Assembly (NCBI GenBank): GCA_964505415.1
Contig: CAZDHW010000001.1
Location: forward strand, 1 to 64,000
Length of the DNA: 64,000 bases
From: DTDR01 sp964505415
GTDB lineage: Bacteria > Hydrothermota > Tepidihabitantia > Tepidihabitantales > DTDR01
Direction: 5' to 3'
The notes under the pieces were generated by a model. It searched no databases and was not told the origin of the DNA. It saw only the letters and a list, made by a program, of their open reading frames with translations. Within the stretch, counting starts at the first letter, position 1, and each line of letters opens with the position of its first letter. Below, piece by piece: positions 33,308 through 41,875 of the stretch. Made by a program: the position numbers and the translations under genes.

Positions 33308-33882
33308 AAAAAACTTAACCGGTGAAGAATTGTGGGACCATATTTTTTAATTGCCTGCCGGTGAACCTTTGTGGGGTAACCTTTATTTTTATAAAAAAAA
33401 TAATTGGGGAAATATTGGTGAAATTTTCTCATTATTTTATCCCGACAAACTTTGGCTAAGATAGAAGCGCAGGCAATAGAAAGGACCTTCTTGTCACCTT
33501 TAATAATGCCAATATTTTCAATACCTAAATCAGGAATATTAAAACCATCAATCAAAACTAAATCGGGTTTGATTTTTAAACGGTCGATCGCTTTTTTCAT
33601 TGCCAAAATAGTTGCTTCTTTAATATTTATTTCGTCAATCTTTTTGTTACCCACTAAGGCCAAGGAATAATCCAAACAGCAACTTTTAATTTTGGGAACT
33701 AATCTTTCTCTTTCTTGAGGTTTTAATTCTTTTGAATCCTTGACACCTTTAAGCCTTTTTTTTAAATCTAAAATAACACAGCAGGCGACTACTGGTCCAG
33801 CTAAACAACCCCGACCAACCTCATCACAACCAGCAACTATTAATCCTTCTTTTTTAGCCTTTCTCTCTAAATAATGGCGCAT
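33304..33882 (-). CDS. rnhB: Ribonuclease HII
   Basis: A 192-residue enzyme that cuts the RNA strand of RNA-DNA hybrids and removes misincorporated ribonucleotides. The catalytic residues are in GCDEVGRGCLAGPVVA (Asp about 20, Glu about 21), LIDGF (Asp about 107) and ILAKVCRDKIM (Asp about 144). The DEVGRG motif is definitive for type 2. The start overlaps the rplS stop by 1 base, and the end overlaps yraN, consistent with one operon. Confidence 0.95.
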   Translation of the reverse strand: MRHYLERKAKKEGLIVAGCDEVGRGCLAGPVVACCVILDLKKRLKGVKDSKELKPQERERLVPKIKSCCLDYSLALVGNKKIDEINIKEATILAMKKAIDRLKIKPDLVLIDGFNIPDLGIENIGIIKGDKKVLSIACASILAKVCRDKIMRKFHQYFPNYFFYKNKGYPTKVHRQAIKKYGPTILHRLSFL

Positions 33883-34256
33883 TAGCTCTCTTTTTTTGCC
33901 TCTTCGCTTATTTCGGCGGTCTTTTCGCTTTTTTCCAATTCTTCCTTGGTTACGGCTCTCTCCCTTTTTAATTTTAAGCTTTTTCTTTCGCGTAAATAAT
34001 AGATTTTCGCCCTTCTTACCTTTGCCCGTTTTTTAATTTCAATTTTGGTGATTAAAGGTGAATATAAAGGGAAGATTCTTTCCACCCCAACGCCGTAAGA
34101 GATTTTTCGGACAGTAAAAGTTTTGCTTTCATTTTTTCCCCGAATAGCCAAAACCACACCTTCGAATACTCCGTGTTTTTCGGTATCACCTTCGAAATAT
34201 TTGAAGTGGACCCTGATAGTATCGCCAACTTTAAAATCGGGAATCTTCTTTTCCAT
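33882..34256 (-). CDS. rplS: 50S ribosomal protein L19
   Basis: A large-subunit protein at the 30S-50S interface. VGDTIRVHFKYFEGD near the start, FEGVVLAIRG, TFTVRKISYGVGVERIFPLYSP and the basic RAKVRRAKIYYLRER are classic L19. From ATG 34256 it has 124 residues, including a charged C-terminal extension of about 25 residues. The longer frame from 34292 is rejected because ATG 34256 gives the standard N-terminus and lies 7 nt after a -10 box, so the mRNA should be leaderless. It leads the operon rplS-rnhB-yraN-comM-ugd-PIN. Confidence 0.95.
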   Translation of the reverse strand: MEKKIPDFKVGDTIRVHFKYFEGDTEKHGVFEGVVLAIRGKNESKTFTVRKISYGVGVERIFPLYSPLITKIEIKKRAKVRRAKIYYLRERKSLKLKRERAVTKEELEKSEKTAEISEEAKKES

Positions 34257-34263
34257 AGGAAGT

Positions 34264-34292
34264 ATTATAATAAAAGAGAAAATAAAAGTCAA
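34264..34292 (-). promoter_or_regulatory. Promoter of the rplS operon
   Basis: On the minus strand TTGACT (34292-34287), 17-nt spacer, TATAAT (34269-34264). It is divergent from the hydrogenase promoter 13 bp away. Confidence 0.75.
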
Positions 34293-34304
34293 TCAATTAA
34301 AATA

Positions 34305-34332
34305 TTGATTTTATAAAAATATTTAATATAAT
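34305..34332 (+). promoter_or_regulatory. Promoter of the MvhAG-like hydrogenase genes
   Basis: TTGATT (34305-34310), 16-nt spacer, TATAAT (34327-34332). The ATG at 34341 lies 8 nt downstream and no Shine-Dalgarno is present. Confidence 0.8.
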
Positions 34333-34340
34333 TTTCTCTT

Positions 34341-35321
34341 ATGAAAAAAAAGTTTGCTTTTTATTGGGCTGCTTCTTGTGGCGGTTGTGAAATTGCCGTT
34401 TTAGATATTAATGAAAAAATTTTAGAGGTAATAAAGAATGCGGATATCCTTTTTTGGCCAGTAGCGATTGATACCAAATATAAAGATGTGGAGGCTTTAA
34501 CGGATAATTATTTTGATTTCTGTTTTTTCAATGGCTCAATAAGAAATTCTGAACAAGAACATTTAGCTAAACTTTTACGGAAAAAATCAAAAAATCTTGT
34601 GGCTTTTGGTTCTTGTGCCTGTGAAGGTTGTATTCCTGGGCTTGCTAATCTTTATAAAAGAGAAGATATTTTAAGAAGGGCCTTTTTAGAAACTGAATCA
34701 ACAAAAAATTTAAAAGAAATTATACCGCAGAAAGAGACTCCTTATAATGGTGAAAAGTTAGTATCTTCCGAATTTTATTCTCAGGTTTTTCCCTTAGACG
34801 AAATAGTGGAGGTTGACTATTATCTTCCTGGTTGTCCACCGCCAACGGGTTTAATTATTTTGGCAATGGAAAAAATTTTTAACAACGAAGAACTTCCTAA
34901 AAAATCAGTTTTGGCACCAGCAAAATCTTTATGCGATACCTGTGAGCGCAACGAAAGTTTTCCGAAGAAAATGCCGGAGATTAAAAGAATGATTGACATT
35001 CAACCAGATCCTAAGATTTGTTTTTTAACCCAGGGAATAATCTGTTTGGGTCCGGCAACGAGGAGCGGATGTAATAATTTATGTATAAAAGGTAATGCCC
35101 CCTGTAGCGGTTGTCTTGGCCCTTTACCGGAAGTCCCTGACCAAGGAGCAAAAATGATTAGTGCTTTGGCATCCATTTTACTTTTGGATGAAGAAAGAAA
35201 GAATTATGAAGATTTTTATAAAATTTTGGAAAGAGAATTAGAAAAGATTAAAGACCCAGTAGGAACATTTTATATGTATAGTTTGGCCAAAGCCATCCTT
35301 AATAAAAGGAGAGAAAAATGA
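34341..35321 (+). CDS. [NiFe]-hydrogenase small subunit, group 3 (MvhG-like)
   Basis: A 326-residue iron-sulfur subunit that passes electrons to or from the NiFe site. The proximal cluster is bound by ASCGGCEIA (about residues 11-19), FGSCACEGC (about 93) and LPGCPPPTG (about 166). Further cysteines in CDTCERN and in the C-terminal region (CNNLC, CSGCLGP) bind the medial and distal clusters. No Tat signal is present, so the enzyme is cytoplasmic. It overlaps the large-subunit gene by 4 bases. The pattern fits methyl-viologen-reducing (group 3c) or related soluble hydrogenases. No MvhD or Hdr gene is adjacent, so the electron partner is unknown. Confidence 0.87.
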   Translation: MKKKFAFYWAASCGGCEIAVLDINEKILEVIKNADILFWPVAIDTKYKDVEALTDNYFDFCFFNGSIRNSEQEHLAKLLRKKSKNLVAFGSCACEGCIPGLANLYKREDILRRAFLETESTKNLKEIIPQKETPYNGEKLVSSEFYSQVFPLDEIVEVDYYLPGCPPPTGLIILAMEKIFNNEELPKKSVLAPAKSLCDTCERNESFPKKMPEIKRMIDIQPDPKICFLTQGIICLGPATRSGCNNLCIKGNAPCSGCLGPLPEVPDQGAKMISALASILLLDEERKNYEDFYKILERELEKIKDPVGTFYMYSLAKAILNKRREK

Positions 35322-36757
35322 AAAAGATTTCTATTGACCCAATTACCCGGTTAGAAGGTCACGGAAAGATTGAGATTTTTTTAGAAGCGGGAAAGGTAAA
35401 AGATGTCTTTTTAGTGGTTCCCGAATTCCGTGGTTTTGAAAAATTCTCCGAAGGAAGAAAAGCCGAAGATATGCCCCAATTAACTTCTCGCATTTGTGGT
35501 GTTTGTCCGGTAGCCCATCATTTTGCTGCTACTAAAGCATTAGACGACGCCTTTTCTTGTGAAGTGCCAAAAAAGGCAAAAAAATTAAGAGAACTTATGT
35601 ATTGTGGTTATATAATTTATGACCATATCTTACATTTTTATTTTCTTGGTGGTCCGGATTTTTTAGTTGGTAAAGATGCGCCGAAAGAGAAGCGAAATAT
35701 TATAGGTGTTATTGAAAAATATGGCGAAAAAATTGGTTTAGAAGTTATTAAACATCGGGCATATGGTCAGAAGATTACGGAAATAATTGGTGGAAAAGCT
35801 ACCCATCCGGTTTGTGGAGTTCCTGGAGGAGTTACTAAAGGAATAAGTGAAGAAGAAAGAAAAGAGATAGAAGAGATGGCAAAAAGTTGTGTCGATTTTT
35901 CCCTTTTCACCTTGGATATTTTTAAGAAAAATATTTTAAAAAGCGATGATTATAAAGATTTATTTTTCAATGAAAAATACGAGCTGACGGTTTATAATAT
36001 GGGTTTAGTTGATGATGATAAATCACTAAACTTTTATGATGGCAAAGTTAGAATAACTTCTCCGGATAATAAAGAATTTGCTTTATTTGAGCCAAGGGAA
36101 TATTTAGAATATATTGAGGAAGAAGTTTTTGGGTGGTCCTATGTAAAATTTCCCTATTTAAAAAAGATTGGTTTTAAAGGGTTTAGTGACGGAATTAATA
36201 ATGGTGTCTATCGGGTTGGTCCGCTTGCGCGGCTAAATGTTTCCGAATATTTAAAGACAAAAAACGCCCAAAAAGAATTTGAAGAATTTTATAATACCTA
36301 TGGTAAAAAACCGATAAATAACATTTTTGCCTATCATTGGGCAAGGTTGATTGAACTTCTTTATGCTTCGGAGAGGGCATTAGAACTAGCATCCGAAAAA
36401 GAGATAATCGGCTTTGATAATATAAGAAATCTGAATTACAAGATAAAAAAAGACGGTGTGGGAATTGTGGAAGCAGCCAGGGGAACATTAATTCACCATT
36501 ATTTTTTAAAGGAAGACGGAACGATTGAAAAAGTAAATCTTATTGTGGCAACCACTAATAATAATATTGCTTTAAATATGAGTTTAAAGATTGGCGCCTT
36601 ATCGGTTGAAGATAGTATAGAAAGGGAAGACGAAAAGTTATTAAATAGGATTGAGATGTTTTTCCGTGCTTATGACCCTTGTTTAGCTTGTGCTTCTCAT
36701 TATTTAAATTTTCGGATAATTGAAAAAAATAAAAATAAAATTGTAATTACCTTTTAA
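35318..36757 (+). CDS. [NiFe]-hydrogenase large subunit, group 3 (MvhA-like)
   Basis: The 479-residue catalytic subunit. The four nickel-binding cysteines are present, in SRICGVCPVAHHFA (about residues 57-70) and in YDPCLACASH near the C-terminus (about 453-462). ITRLEGHGKI at the N-terminus is the L0 motif. The 18 residues after the final histidine would be cleaved by a maturation protease, which is not encoded nearby. AKG GAGAGG-type Shine-Dalgarno (AGGAGAG) precedes the start inside the small-subunit gene. The subunit should be cytoplasmic and may be bidirectional. Confidence 0.9.
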   Translation: MKKISIDPITRLEGHGKIEIFLEAGKVKDVFLVVPEFRGFEKFSEGRKAEDMPQLTSRICGVCPVAHHFAATKALDDAFSCEVPKKAKKLRELMYCGYIIYDHILHFYFLGGPDFLVGKDAPKEKRNIIGVIEKYGEKIGLEVIKHRAYGQKITEIIGGKATHPVCGVPGGVTKGISEEERKEIEEMAKSCVDFSLFTLDIFKKNILKSDDYKDLFFNEKYELTVYNMGLVDDDKSLNFYDGKVRITSPDNKEFALFEPREYLEYIEEEVFGWSYVKFPYLKKIGFKGFSDGINNGVYRVGPLARLNVSEYLKTKNAQKEFEEFYNTYGKKPINNIFAYHWARLIELLYASERALELASEKEIIGFDNIRNLNYKIKKDGVGIVEAARGTLIHHYFLKEDGTIEKVNLIVATTNNNIALNMSLKIGALSVEDSIEREDEKLLNRIEMFFRAYDPCLACASHYLNFRIIEKNKNKIVITF

Positions 36758-36953
36758 TCTCCCTCCCAACTGTTCTCTAAACTCTTCAGGGGACGGATAT
36801 TTTTTGGTATTGATTTTCAATAATTTATGGCAGCAAGATAAAAATTTAGTAAAATCTTTAAAAATTCATTATTTTCTTTTAACTTTTCTACCATATTATA
36901 TATAACGAAAATAAAAAAACTTTCTTACCCCAAAAATTTTTATTGATATAACC
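36758..36953. other. Intergenic stretch with a possible eroded small ORF
   Basis: This stretch holds no convincing gene. On the minus strand an ATG near 36893 opens MVEKLKENNEFLKILLNFYL and stops after about 25 codons. A different frame then continues with KYPSPEEFREQLGGRLK. The two pieces could be parts of one frameshifted small protein. No promoter with the spacing used elsewhere is seen for it. Confidence 0.25.
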
Positions 36954-36981
36954 TTGACATTCTAAATATTTTTGTTAAAAT
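36954..36981 (+). promoter_or_regulatory. Promoter of purA
   Basis: TTGACA (36954-36959), 16-nt spacer, TAAAAT (36976-36981). A TTG (36990) and an ATG (36993) in the purA frame lie 8 and 11 nt downstream. Confidence 0.8.
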
Positions 36982-36992
36982 ATTAATGGTTG

Positions 36993-38273
36993 ATGTTAGA
37001 AAAAAAAAGTGTTGCGATTATTGGTACCCAATGGGGAGACGAAGGCAAAGGTAAGATTGTTGATTTTTTTTGTAAGGATGCTGATGGTTGTGTTCGCTTT
37101 CAAGGCGGTCCTAACGCCGGTCACACAGTAGTTTTTAATGATAAAAAAATAATTTTTCATCAATTACCCAGTGGTCTTTCCCACAGTCATTTGAAAGGTT
37201 ATATTGCCAGTGGTTGTGTTATTGATTTAGAAGTTTTAAAAAAAGAAATAGAAGAATTAAAGGAATTAGGAATAGAGATTAAAAATCGACTTTTTATTGA
37301 TTACCGGTGTCATCTTATTTTTCCTTTTCATAAAGAACTTGATAGAAAAAAAGAAGAATTAAAAAAAAGTGAAAAGATTGGTACTACTCAAAAAGGGATC
37401 GGTCCCGCCTATGAAGATAAATATCAAAGAACCGGCATCAGAATTGGTGAATTGAAAGATTTTGATAATTTTTCCGAAAGATTAAAACAAGAATTTCTGA
37501 GGAAGAATTATTTGCTAATGGAAATTTACGAAAGTCAGCCAATTTCCGAAAAGGAATATCTAAATTTTGTGAAAGAGAATAAAGAACTTTTTCTTTCTTT
37601 AATAACCGATGTGAGTGAAGAGGTTTATTATCAGTTGAAAGCAGGTAAAAAAATTATCTTTGAAGGTGCCCAAGGAACTCTTTTGGATATTAATTTTGGC
37701 ACCTATCCTTATGTCACCAGTTCTTCAACGATTGCCGGTAGTATTGCTGGTCAGGTTGGTATTCCTTCCGATATGATTGAAGAAGTTATTGGTGTTGCGA
37801 AGGCTTATACTACCCGGGTTGGCGAAGGTCCTTTTCCCACCGAATTGACTGATGAAATTGGTCAGTGCCTTCAAGAGAAAGGCAAGGAGTTTGGGGCCAC
37901 TACCGGAAGAAAAAGAAGGTGCGGTTGGTTTGACTGCGGAATAATAAGGTATGCTAAAAGGCTTAACGGCTTTAAAAAGTTGATTATCACCAAAATTGAT
38001 ATTCTTTCTGGACTGAAAGATTTAAAAATTGCTGACGGTTATTTTTATAAAGAAAAAGAAATTGCTGAATTCACTCCGGCATTAGCTTATGATTTAAAGC
38101 CAAAATATCTTTCTTTAAAACCTTTCAATCAAGATTTCAGTAAGGTTAAAAAGTATAAAGATTTTAGCGAAGAAGTTTTAAATTTTTTGGCAACTATTGA
38201 AAAGTTAACTGGCTGTGAGATTTTAGCAGTTTCTATTGGGGAAAAAAGGGAAGATATAATTTTTAAAGAATAA
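36993..38273 (+). CDS. purA: Adenylosuccinate synthetase
   Basis: The enzyme joins IMP and aspartate using GTP, the first committed step to AMP. The 426-residue length is normal. The P-loop-like GTQWGDEGKGKIVDFF (about residues 10-25) and GPNAGHT (about 40) are definitive, followed by GTTQKGIGPAYEDK, EGAQGTLLDINFGTYPYVTSS and the GTP-binding TKIDIL. The ATG at 36993 is chosen; TTG 36990 would add one residue and lies where a leaderless transcript would begin. It leads a short operon with a glycosyltransferase and a YfhO-like protein, an unrelated pairing. Confidence 0.96.
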   Translation: MLEKKSVAIIGTQWGDEGKGKIVDFFCKDADGCVRFQGGPNAGHTVVFNDKKIIFHQLPSGLSHSHLKGYIASGCVIDLEVLKKEIEELKELGIEIKNRLFIDYRCHLIFPFHKELDRKKEELKKSEKIGTTQKGIGPAYEDKYQRTGIRIGELKDFDNFSERLKQEFLRKNYLLMEIYESQPISEKEYLNFVKENKELFLSLITDVSEEVYYQLKAGKKIIFEGAQGTLLDINFGTYPYVTSSSTIAGSIAGQVGIPSDMIEEVIGVAKAYTTRVGEGPFPTELTDEIGQCLQEKGKEFGATTGRKRRCGWFDCGIIRYAKRLNGFKKLIITKIDILSGLKDLKIADGYFYKEKEIAEFTPALAYDLKPKYLSLKPFNQDFSKVKKYKDFSEEVLNFLATIEKLTGCEILAVSIGEKREDIIFKE

Positions 38274-38275
38274 GA

Positions 38276-39205
38276 ATGTTGTTACCAAGTAATAAAGGGA
38301 AAAGGAATTCCCTTTCGGTTGTTATTCCGGTCTACAACGAAGAAGAGGTTTTGAATTTACTTCATCAGGAATTAACATCCGTTTTAAATTCTTTAAATAT
38401 GGAATACGAAATTATTTATGTTGATGATGGCAGTGTTGACAGCTCCTATCTTCTTTTAAAAAAGTTTGCCCAGACTGACCGGAGAGTGAAGGTGATAAAA
38501 CTGGCAAGAAATTTTGGGCAGCAGGCAGCAGTCAGTTGCGGATTAGAATATTGTAAAAATGATGGGGTAATAATTATGGATGCTGACCTGCAGGACTCAC
38601 CCCAGTTGATAAAGGAGTTTGTTAAATATTGGCAGATGGGTTATGATATTGTCTATCATATAAGAAAAAGAAGAATTGGCGAACCTTTCTGGAAGGTTTT
38701 GGGAATGAAAATCTTTTATTTTCTTTTAACCCGTTTTTCCAATATTAATATTCCGCCTAATGTTGGTCTTTTTCGTTTGGTAGACAGAAAAGTTGTTTTG
38801 GCGTTAAAAAATTTGAAAGAGGAAAAGAAATTTTTGCCGGGACTTTTTGCCTTCCTTGGTTTTTCTCAGATTGGGATAGAAAGTGAGAGGGGGGAAAGAA
38901 AAGGCGGAAAAAGTAAATCCTTTTTCAAATTAGCTGCTTTAGCTATTGACGGTTTAATCAATTTTACTTCCCTACCGATAAGAATAATCCAATTTTTTTC
39001 GTTAATTTTTATATTTTTAACAATTATTTTTTTTATTATTTTTCTCATTGTTAAAAGTAAAACAATTTTATTACTCTTGGGAGTTTTTCTTTTACTTTCA
39101 ATTTTATTTATTGCTCTTTCAATAGTCGGTGAATATCTTTTGCGAATCCATTTTGAATTGAAAAAAAGACCAGAATATATTATTCAAGAAATTCATAATC
39201 TCTAA
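38276..39205 (+). CDS. Family 2 glycosyltransferase, DPM1/GtrB-like
   Basis: A 309-residue membrane-bound enzyme that probably transfers a sugar from a nucleotide donor to a polyprenyl phosphate. The GT-A domain begins SVVIPVYNEEEVL (about residues 14-26), has the donor-binding YVDDGSVDSS (about 49-58) and the catalytic DADLQDSPQ (about 103-111). Two C-terminal transmembrane helices (about 233-255 and 262-285) anchor it, as in GtrB/DPMS proteins. It starts 3 bases after purA and overlaps the YfhO-like gene by 1 base. The two probably work together: a polyprenyl-sugar made here could feed the multi-span protein. Confidence 0.88.
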   Translation: MLLPSNKGKRNSLSVVIPVYNEEEVLNLLHQELTSVLNSLNMEYEIIYVDDGSVDSSYLLLKKFAQTDRRVKVIKLARNFGQQAAVSCGLEYCKNDGVIIMDADLQDSPQLIKEFVKYWQMGYDIVYHIRKRRIGEPFWKVLGMKIFYFLLTRFSNINIPPNVGLFRLVDRKVVLALKNLKEEKKFLPGLFAFLGFSQIGIESERGERKGGKSKSFFKLAALAIDGLINFTSLPIRIIQFFSLIFIFLTIIFFIIFLIVKSKTILLLLGVFLLLSILFIALSIVGEYLLRIHFELKKRPEYIIQEIHNL

Positions 39206-41382
39206 TGAAAAAAAGGGACTTTTTTTATCTTTTTTTAATGTTTTTTTTAATTTTTATTTTTTATAAAGAAATTATTTTTAAAGAAAAGTTTTTGTGGGAT
39301 GATATTTTATACCAATGGTATCCCTTTTTAACTTATTTGAAAGAAAGTATCAAAAAATTGAAATTACCGGTTTGGAATCCCTATGTTTTTTCCGGAATGC
39401 CTTTTTTAAATGATATTCAATCACAGGTTTTTTATCTTCCCAACTACTTTTTTCTCTTTTTAAACGGTCTTAAAAAGTTAACTTATTACCAAGTGGAATT
39501 GATTGTTATCTTTCATATCTTTTTAATCTTTTTTTTCTCTTTTATATTACTAAAAAGCTTAAAAATTGACAAAAAAATTGCCTTTTTAGGTTCCCTTATT
39601 TTAACCTTTTCTTCTTTTGTTACTTTAAGAACAATTCAACTCGGTCCTTTGGCAGTTTTTGCCTATTTTCCCATTATTACCTATTTCTTTTTAAAATTTT
39701 TAAAAGAAGAAAAAATTAGTAAAAATGCTGTCTACGGAGGTATTTTCTTTGGTTTATCTTTTTTAGCAGGTTATCCCCAATTTTCTTTATTTTTGATTTA
39801 CACTCTTCTTTCATATTTTCTTTTAAATATTTTTCTTTTCAAAAAAATAAATCGTTATCAAATTATCAATATTTTTATCTTCTTTTTAATCGGTTTTGGT
39901 TTAGCAATGATCCAATTTTATCCTTCTTATAAATATCTGCCCTTTACCGTGAGAAAAAGACTCACTTTTGAAGAGGCCAGCGATGGCTCTTTATCCTTTC
40001 TCCAGTTGATTAATATTTTTATTCCAAAATTTTTTGGCAGCGTTAGCGGCGATTTAACCGATACCATTCCTTATTGGTTGTATCCTTTTGGTCATTATTA
40101 TTGGGAAGCGGGTATTTATTTAGGAATATTGCCTTTCTTTTTTGCCCTTTATGGTTTATTCTATTCGCCAAGGAAAGAAAAATATCTTTTTTTCATTCCG
40201 GCAATTTTTGGTATTTTATTAGCTTTTGGTAAAAATTTCTTTTTGTATAACCTTCTTTTTAATATTTTACCCGGATTAAAACAGTTTCGTTTTCCTTCTC
40301 GTTTTTTAGCCATTTATATTTTTAATTTTGCTATTTTAGCCACCTTTGGTATCGAAAAATTCTTAAAAGAAGAAAGAAACAATTATTATAAATTTTTGAT
40401 TGCCTTCTTTATAATCTCTTTATTTTTCTTTTTTATTTTTAAAGAAAAAATTCCCGAAAAATTTTATAAAAATGGAGAAACCCAATTTTTAATCTTTCTT
40501 TTCTTTTTAATATTGACAATTTTTCTCTTCTTTTTTAAATTTAAAAATACCTTTATCGCTTTGATAATTATTGGTGCTATCAGTTATTTTGATCTTTATC
40601 TCTTTGGTAATAAATTTAGCAAAAGTTCAATCTCTGATGAAGATTATTATCCCTATACCACCTTAGTAAGGAAGCTTCAAAAAGAAAGAGAAAAAGAATT
40701 CTTTAGGATAAATTCCCGAGAAGATAGTTATATGATATTAAAAAGAAACGAAGGTTGCCTTTGGGGTTTAGAATTATTAGAAGGATATACTCCTTTAAAT
40801 TTAGCCAAATTTTCTAATTTTCCAATTAAAAAAGACAAAAAATGTGAATTGCTTAATGTGAAATATAAAATTAAAGTTGAGTCTAACAAAATGGATTTGG
40901 TGATAAACGAAAAATATTTACCCCGGGCAAAACTTTATTACGATTATCAGGTAGTTTTAAAGGATGAAGATATTTGGGACCTATTAAATTCCGATACCTT
41001 TGATATTTTTAATAAAGTAATTTTAAAAGAAACGCTACCTGACTTTTTGATTATTAAAGAAAAAGAAAAAATAAAAAATAATTTGAAAATTCTTAAATAT
41101 GATGTTGATGAAATTCTTATTGAAGTGGAAAGTAATTATCCAGCAATTTTATTGCTTTCAGAGGTTTATTATCCCGAATGGGAAGTAAAGATTGACAATC
41201 AAAAAGAGAAGATTTACGAAGCCAATTATCTTTTAAGAGCAGTAAAAATAAAAGAAGGAAAACATTTGGTAAAATTTTATTATAACAAAAAAAATATTTT
41301 TATCGGTTTTATTTTCACTCTTTTCACAATAATTTTTACTATCTCCCTTTTAGTTTTTTTAAACAAATTTCGCAAAAGTTAG
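39205..41382 (+). CDS. YfhO-like multi-span membrane protein
   Basis: A 725-residue protein with about 12-13 transmembrane segments followed by a C-terminal extracytoplasmic domain of roughly 200 residues. The early loop DDILYQWYPFL and VWNPYVFSGMPFLNDIQSQVFY (shown in part: WNPYVFSGMPFLNDIQS) is the YfhO family signature, related to GT-C glycosyltransferases. LSEVYYPEWEV near the C-terminus is another family hallmark. In Gram-positive bacteria YfhO modifies lipoteichoic acid; here a role in glycosylating a surface polymer is inferred. Its last 44 bases overlap the archaemetzincin gene on the other strand. Confidence 0.83.
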   Translation: MKKRDFFYLFLMFFLIFIFYKEIIFKEKFLWDDILYQWYPFLTYLKESIKKLKLPVWNPYVFSGMPFLNDIQSQVFYLPNYFFLFLNGLKKLTYYQVELIVIFHIFLIFFFSFILLKSLKIDKKIAFLGSLILTFSSFVTLRTIQLGPLAVFAYFPIITYFFLKFLKEEKISKNAVYGGIFFGLSFLAGYPQFSLFLIYTLLSYFLLNIFLFKKINRYQIINIFIFFLIGFGLAMIQFYPSYKYLPFTVRKRLTFEEASDGSLSFLQLINIFIPKFFGSVSGDLTDTIPYWLYPFGHYYWEAGIYLGILPFFFALYGLFYSPRKEKYLFFIPAIFGILLAFGKNFFLYNLLFNILPGLKQFRFPSRFLAIYIFNFAILATFGIEKFLKEERNNYYKFLIAFFIISLFFFFIFKEKIPEKFYKNGETQFLIFLFFLILTIFLFFFKFKNTFIALIIIGAISYFDLYLFGNKFSKSSISDEDYYPYTTLVRKLQKEREKEFFRINSREDSYMILKRNEGCLWGLELLEGYTPLNLAKFSNFPIKKDKKCELLNVKYKIKVESNKMDLVINEKYLPRAKLYYDYQVVLKDEDIWDLLNSDTFDIFNKVILKETLPDFLIIKEKEKIKNNLKILKYDVDEILIEVESNYPAILLLSEVYYPEWEVKIDNQKEKIYEANYLLRAVKIKEGKHLVKFYYNKKNIFIGFIFTLFTIIFTISLLVFLNKFRKS

Positions 41383-41875
41383 GACCCTTTCTATCAGTAT
41401 CAGCTAACGAATTAGAAAAAAACATTACGCATGTTGGATTTTTACAATGTTCTAAATAAAAAAGATGACCAATTTCATGAACTGCTTCTTTTAACGCTCG
41501 TAAAAAGAAAAGGGATTCGTTTTTTGGTTTGTTATAGAATTCTTCTTTTAATCGGGTTAAAGAGATGAGAGCAGTTTTTTCCAATGGGGAGGCTAAGCCA
41601 AAAATGAAATTTAAATTTTCTACATAAAGGTCAACATCACAGATTCCCAAAATTAAATGGTTTTCTTTATATTTTTTATTTTTTCTTAACTCTTTTATAA
41701 AATAATTACCATTATACTGTTTTCTTTTTGTTGAATAACCACCTTTTGGTAACGAGATTGGTGAATCAATAATTACCGATATTTCAAAAATTTTGAACAG
41801 CTCCTTTTGTAAATAAGTAAACAAATTGGGTTCCTCTAATAAAAAGGGAACAAGAATAATGGTATCAATAACCAT
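41339..41875 (-). CDS. amzA: Archaemetzincin-type zinc metalloprotease
   Basis: A 178-residue metallopeptidase of family M54. The double zinc signature is complete: HEIGHLFYLEH (three His, general-base Glu), then CKNPTCVM, SNSL, and FCEIC as the second, structural zinc site. The methionine of the Met-turn is in CVM. This family is typical of Archaea and vertebrates, with scattered bacterial members; its substrates are unknown. The gene overlaps the FAD-oxidoreductase gene by 11 bases upstream and the yfhO-like gene tail to tail, so the final cysteine pair is encoded opposite another coding sequence. Confidence 0.92.
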   Translation of the reverse strand: MVIDTIILVPFLLEEPNLFTYLQKELFKIFEISVIIDSPISLPKGGYSTKRKQYNGNYFIKELRKNKKYKENHLILGICDVDLYVENLNFIFGLASPLEKTALISLTRLKEEFYNKPKNESLFFLRALKEAVHEIGHLFYLEHCKNPTCVMFFSNSLADTDRKGPNFCEICLKKLKGR

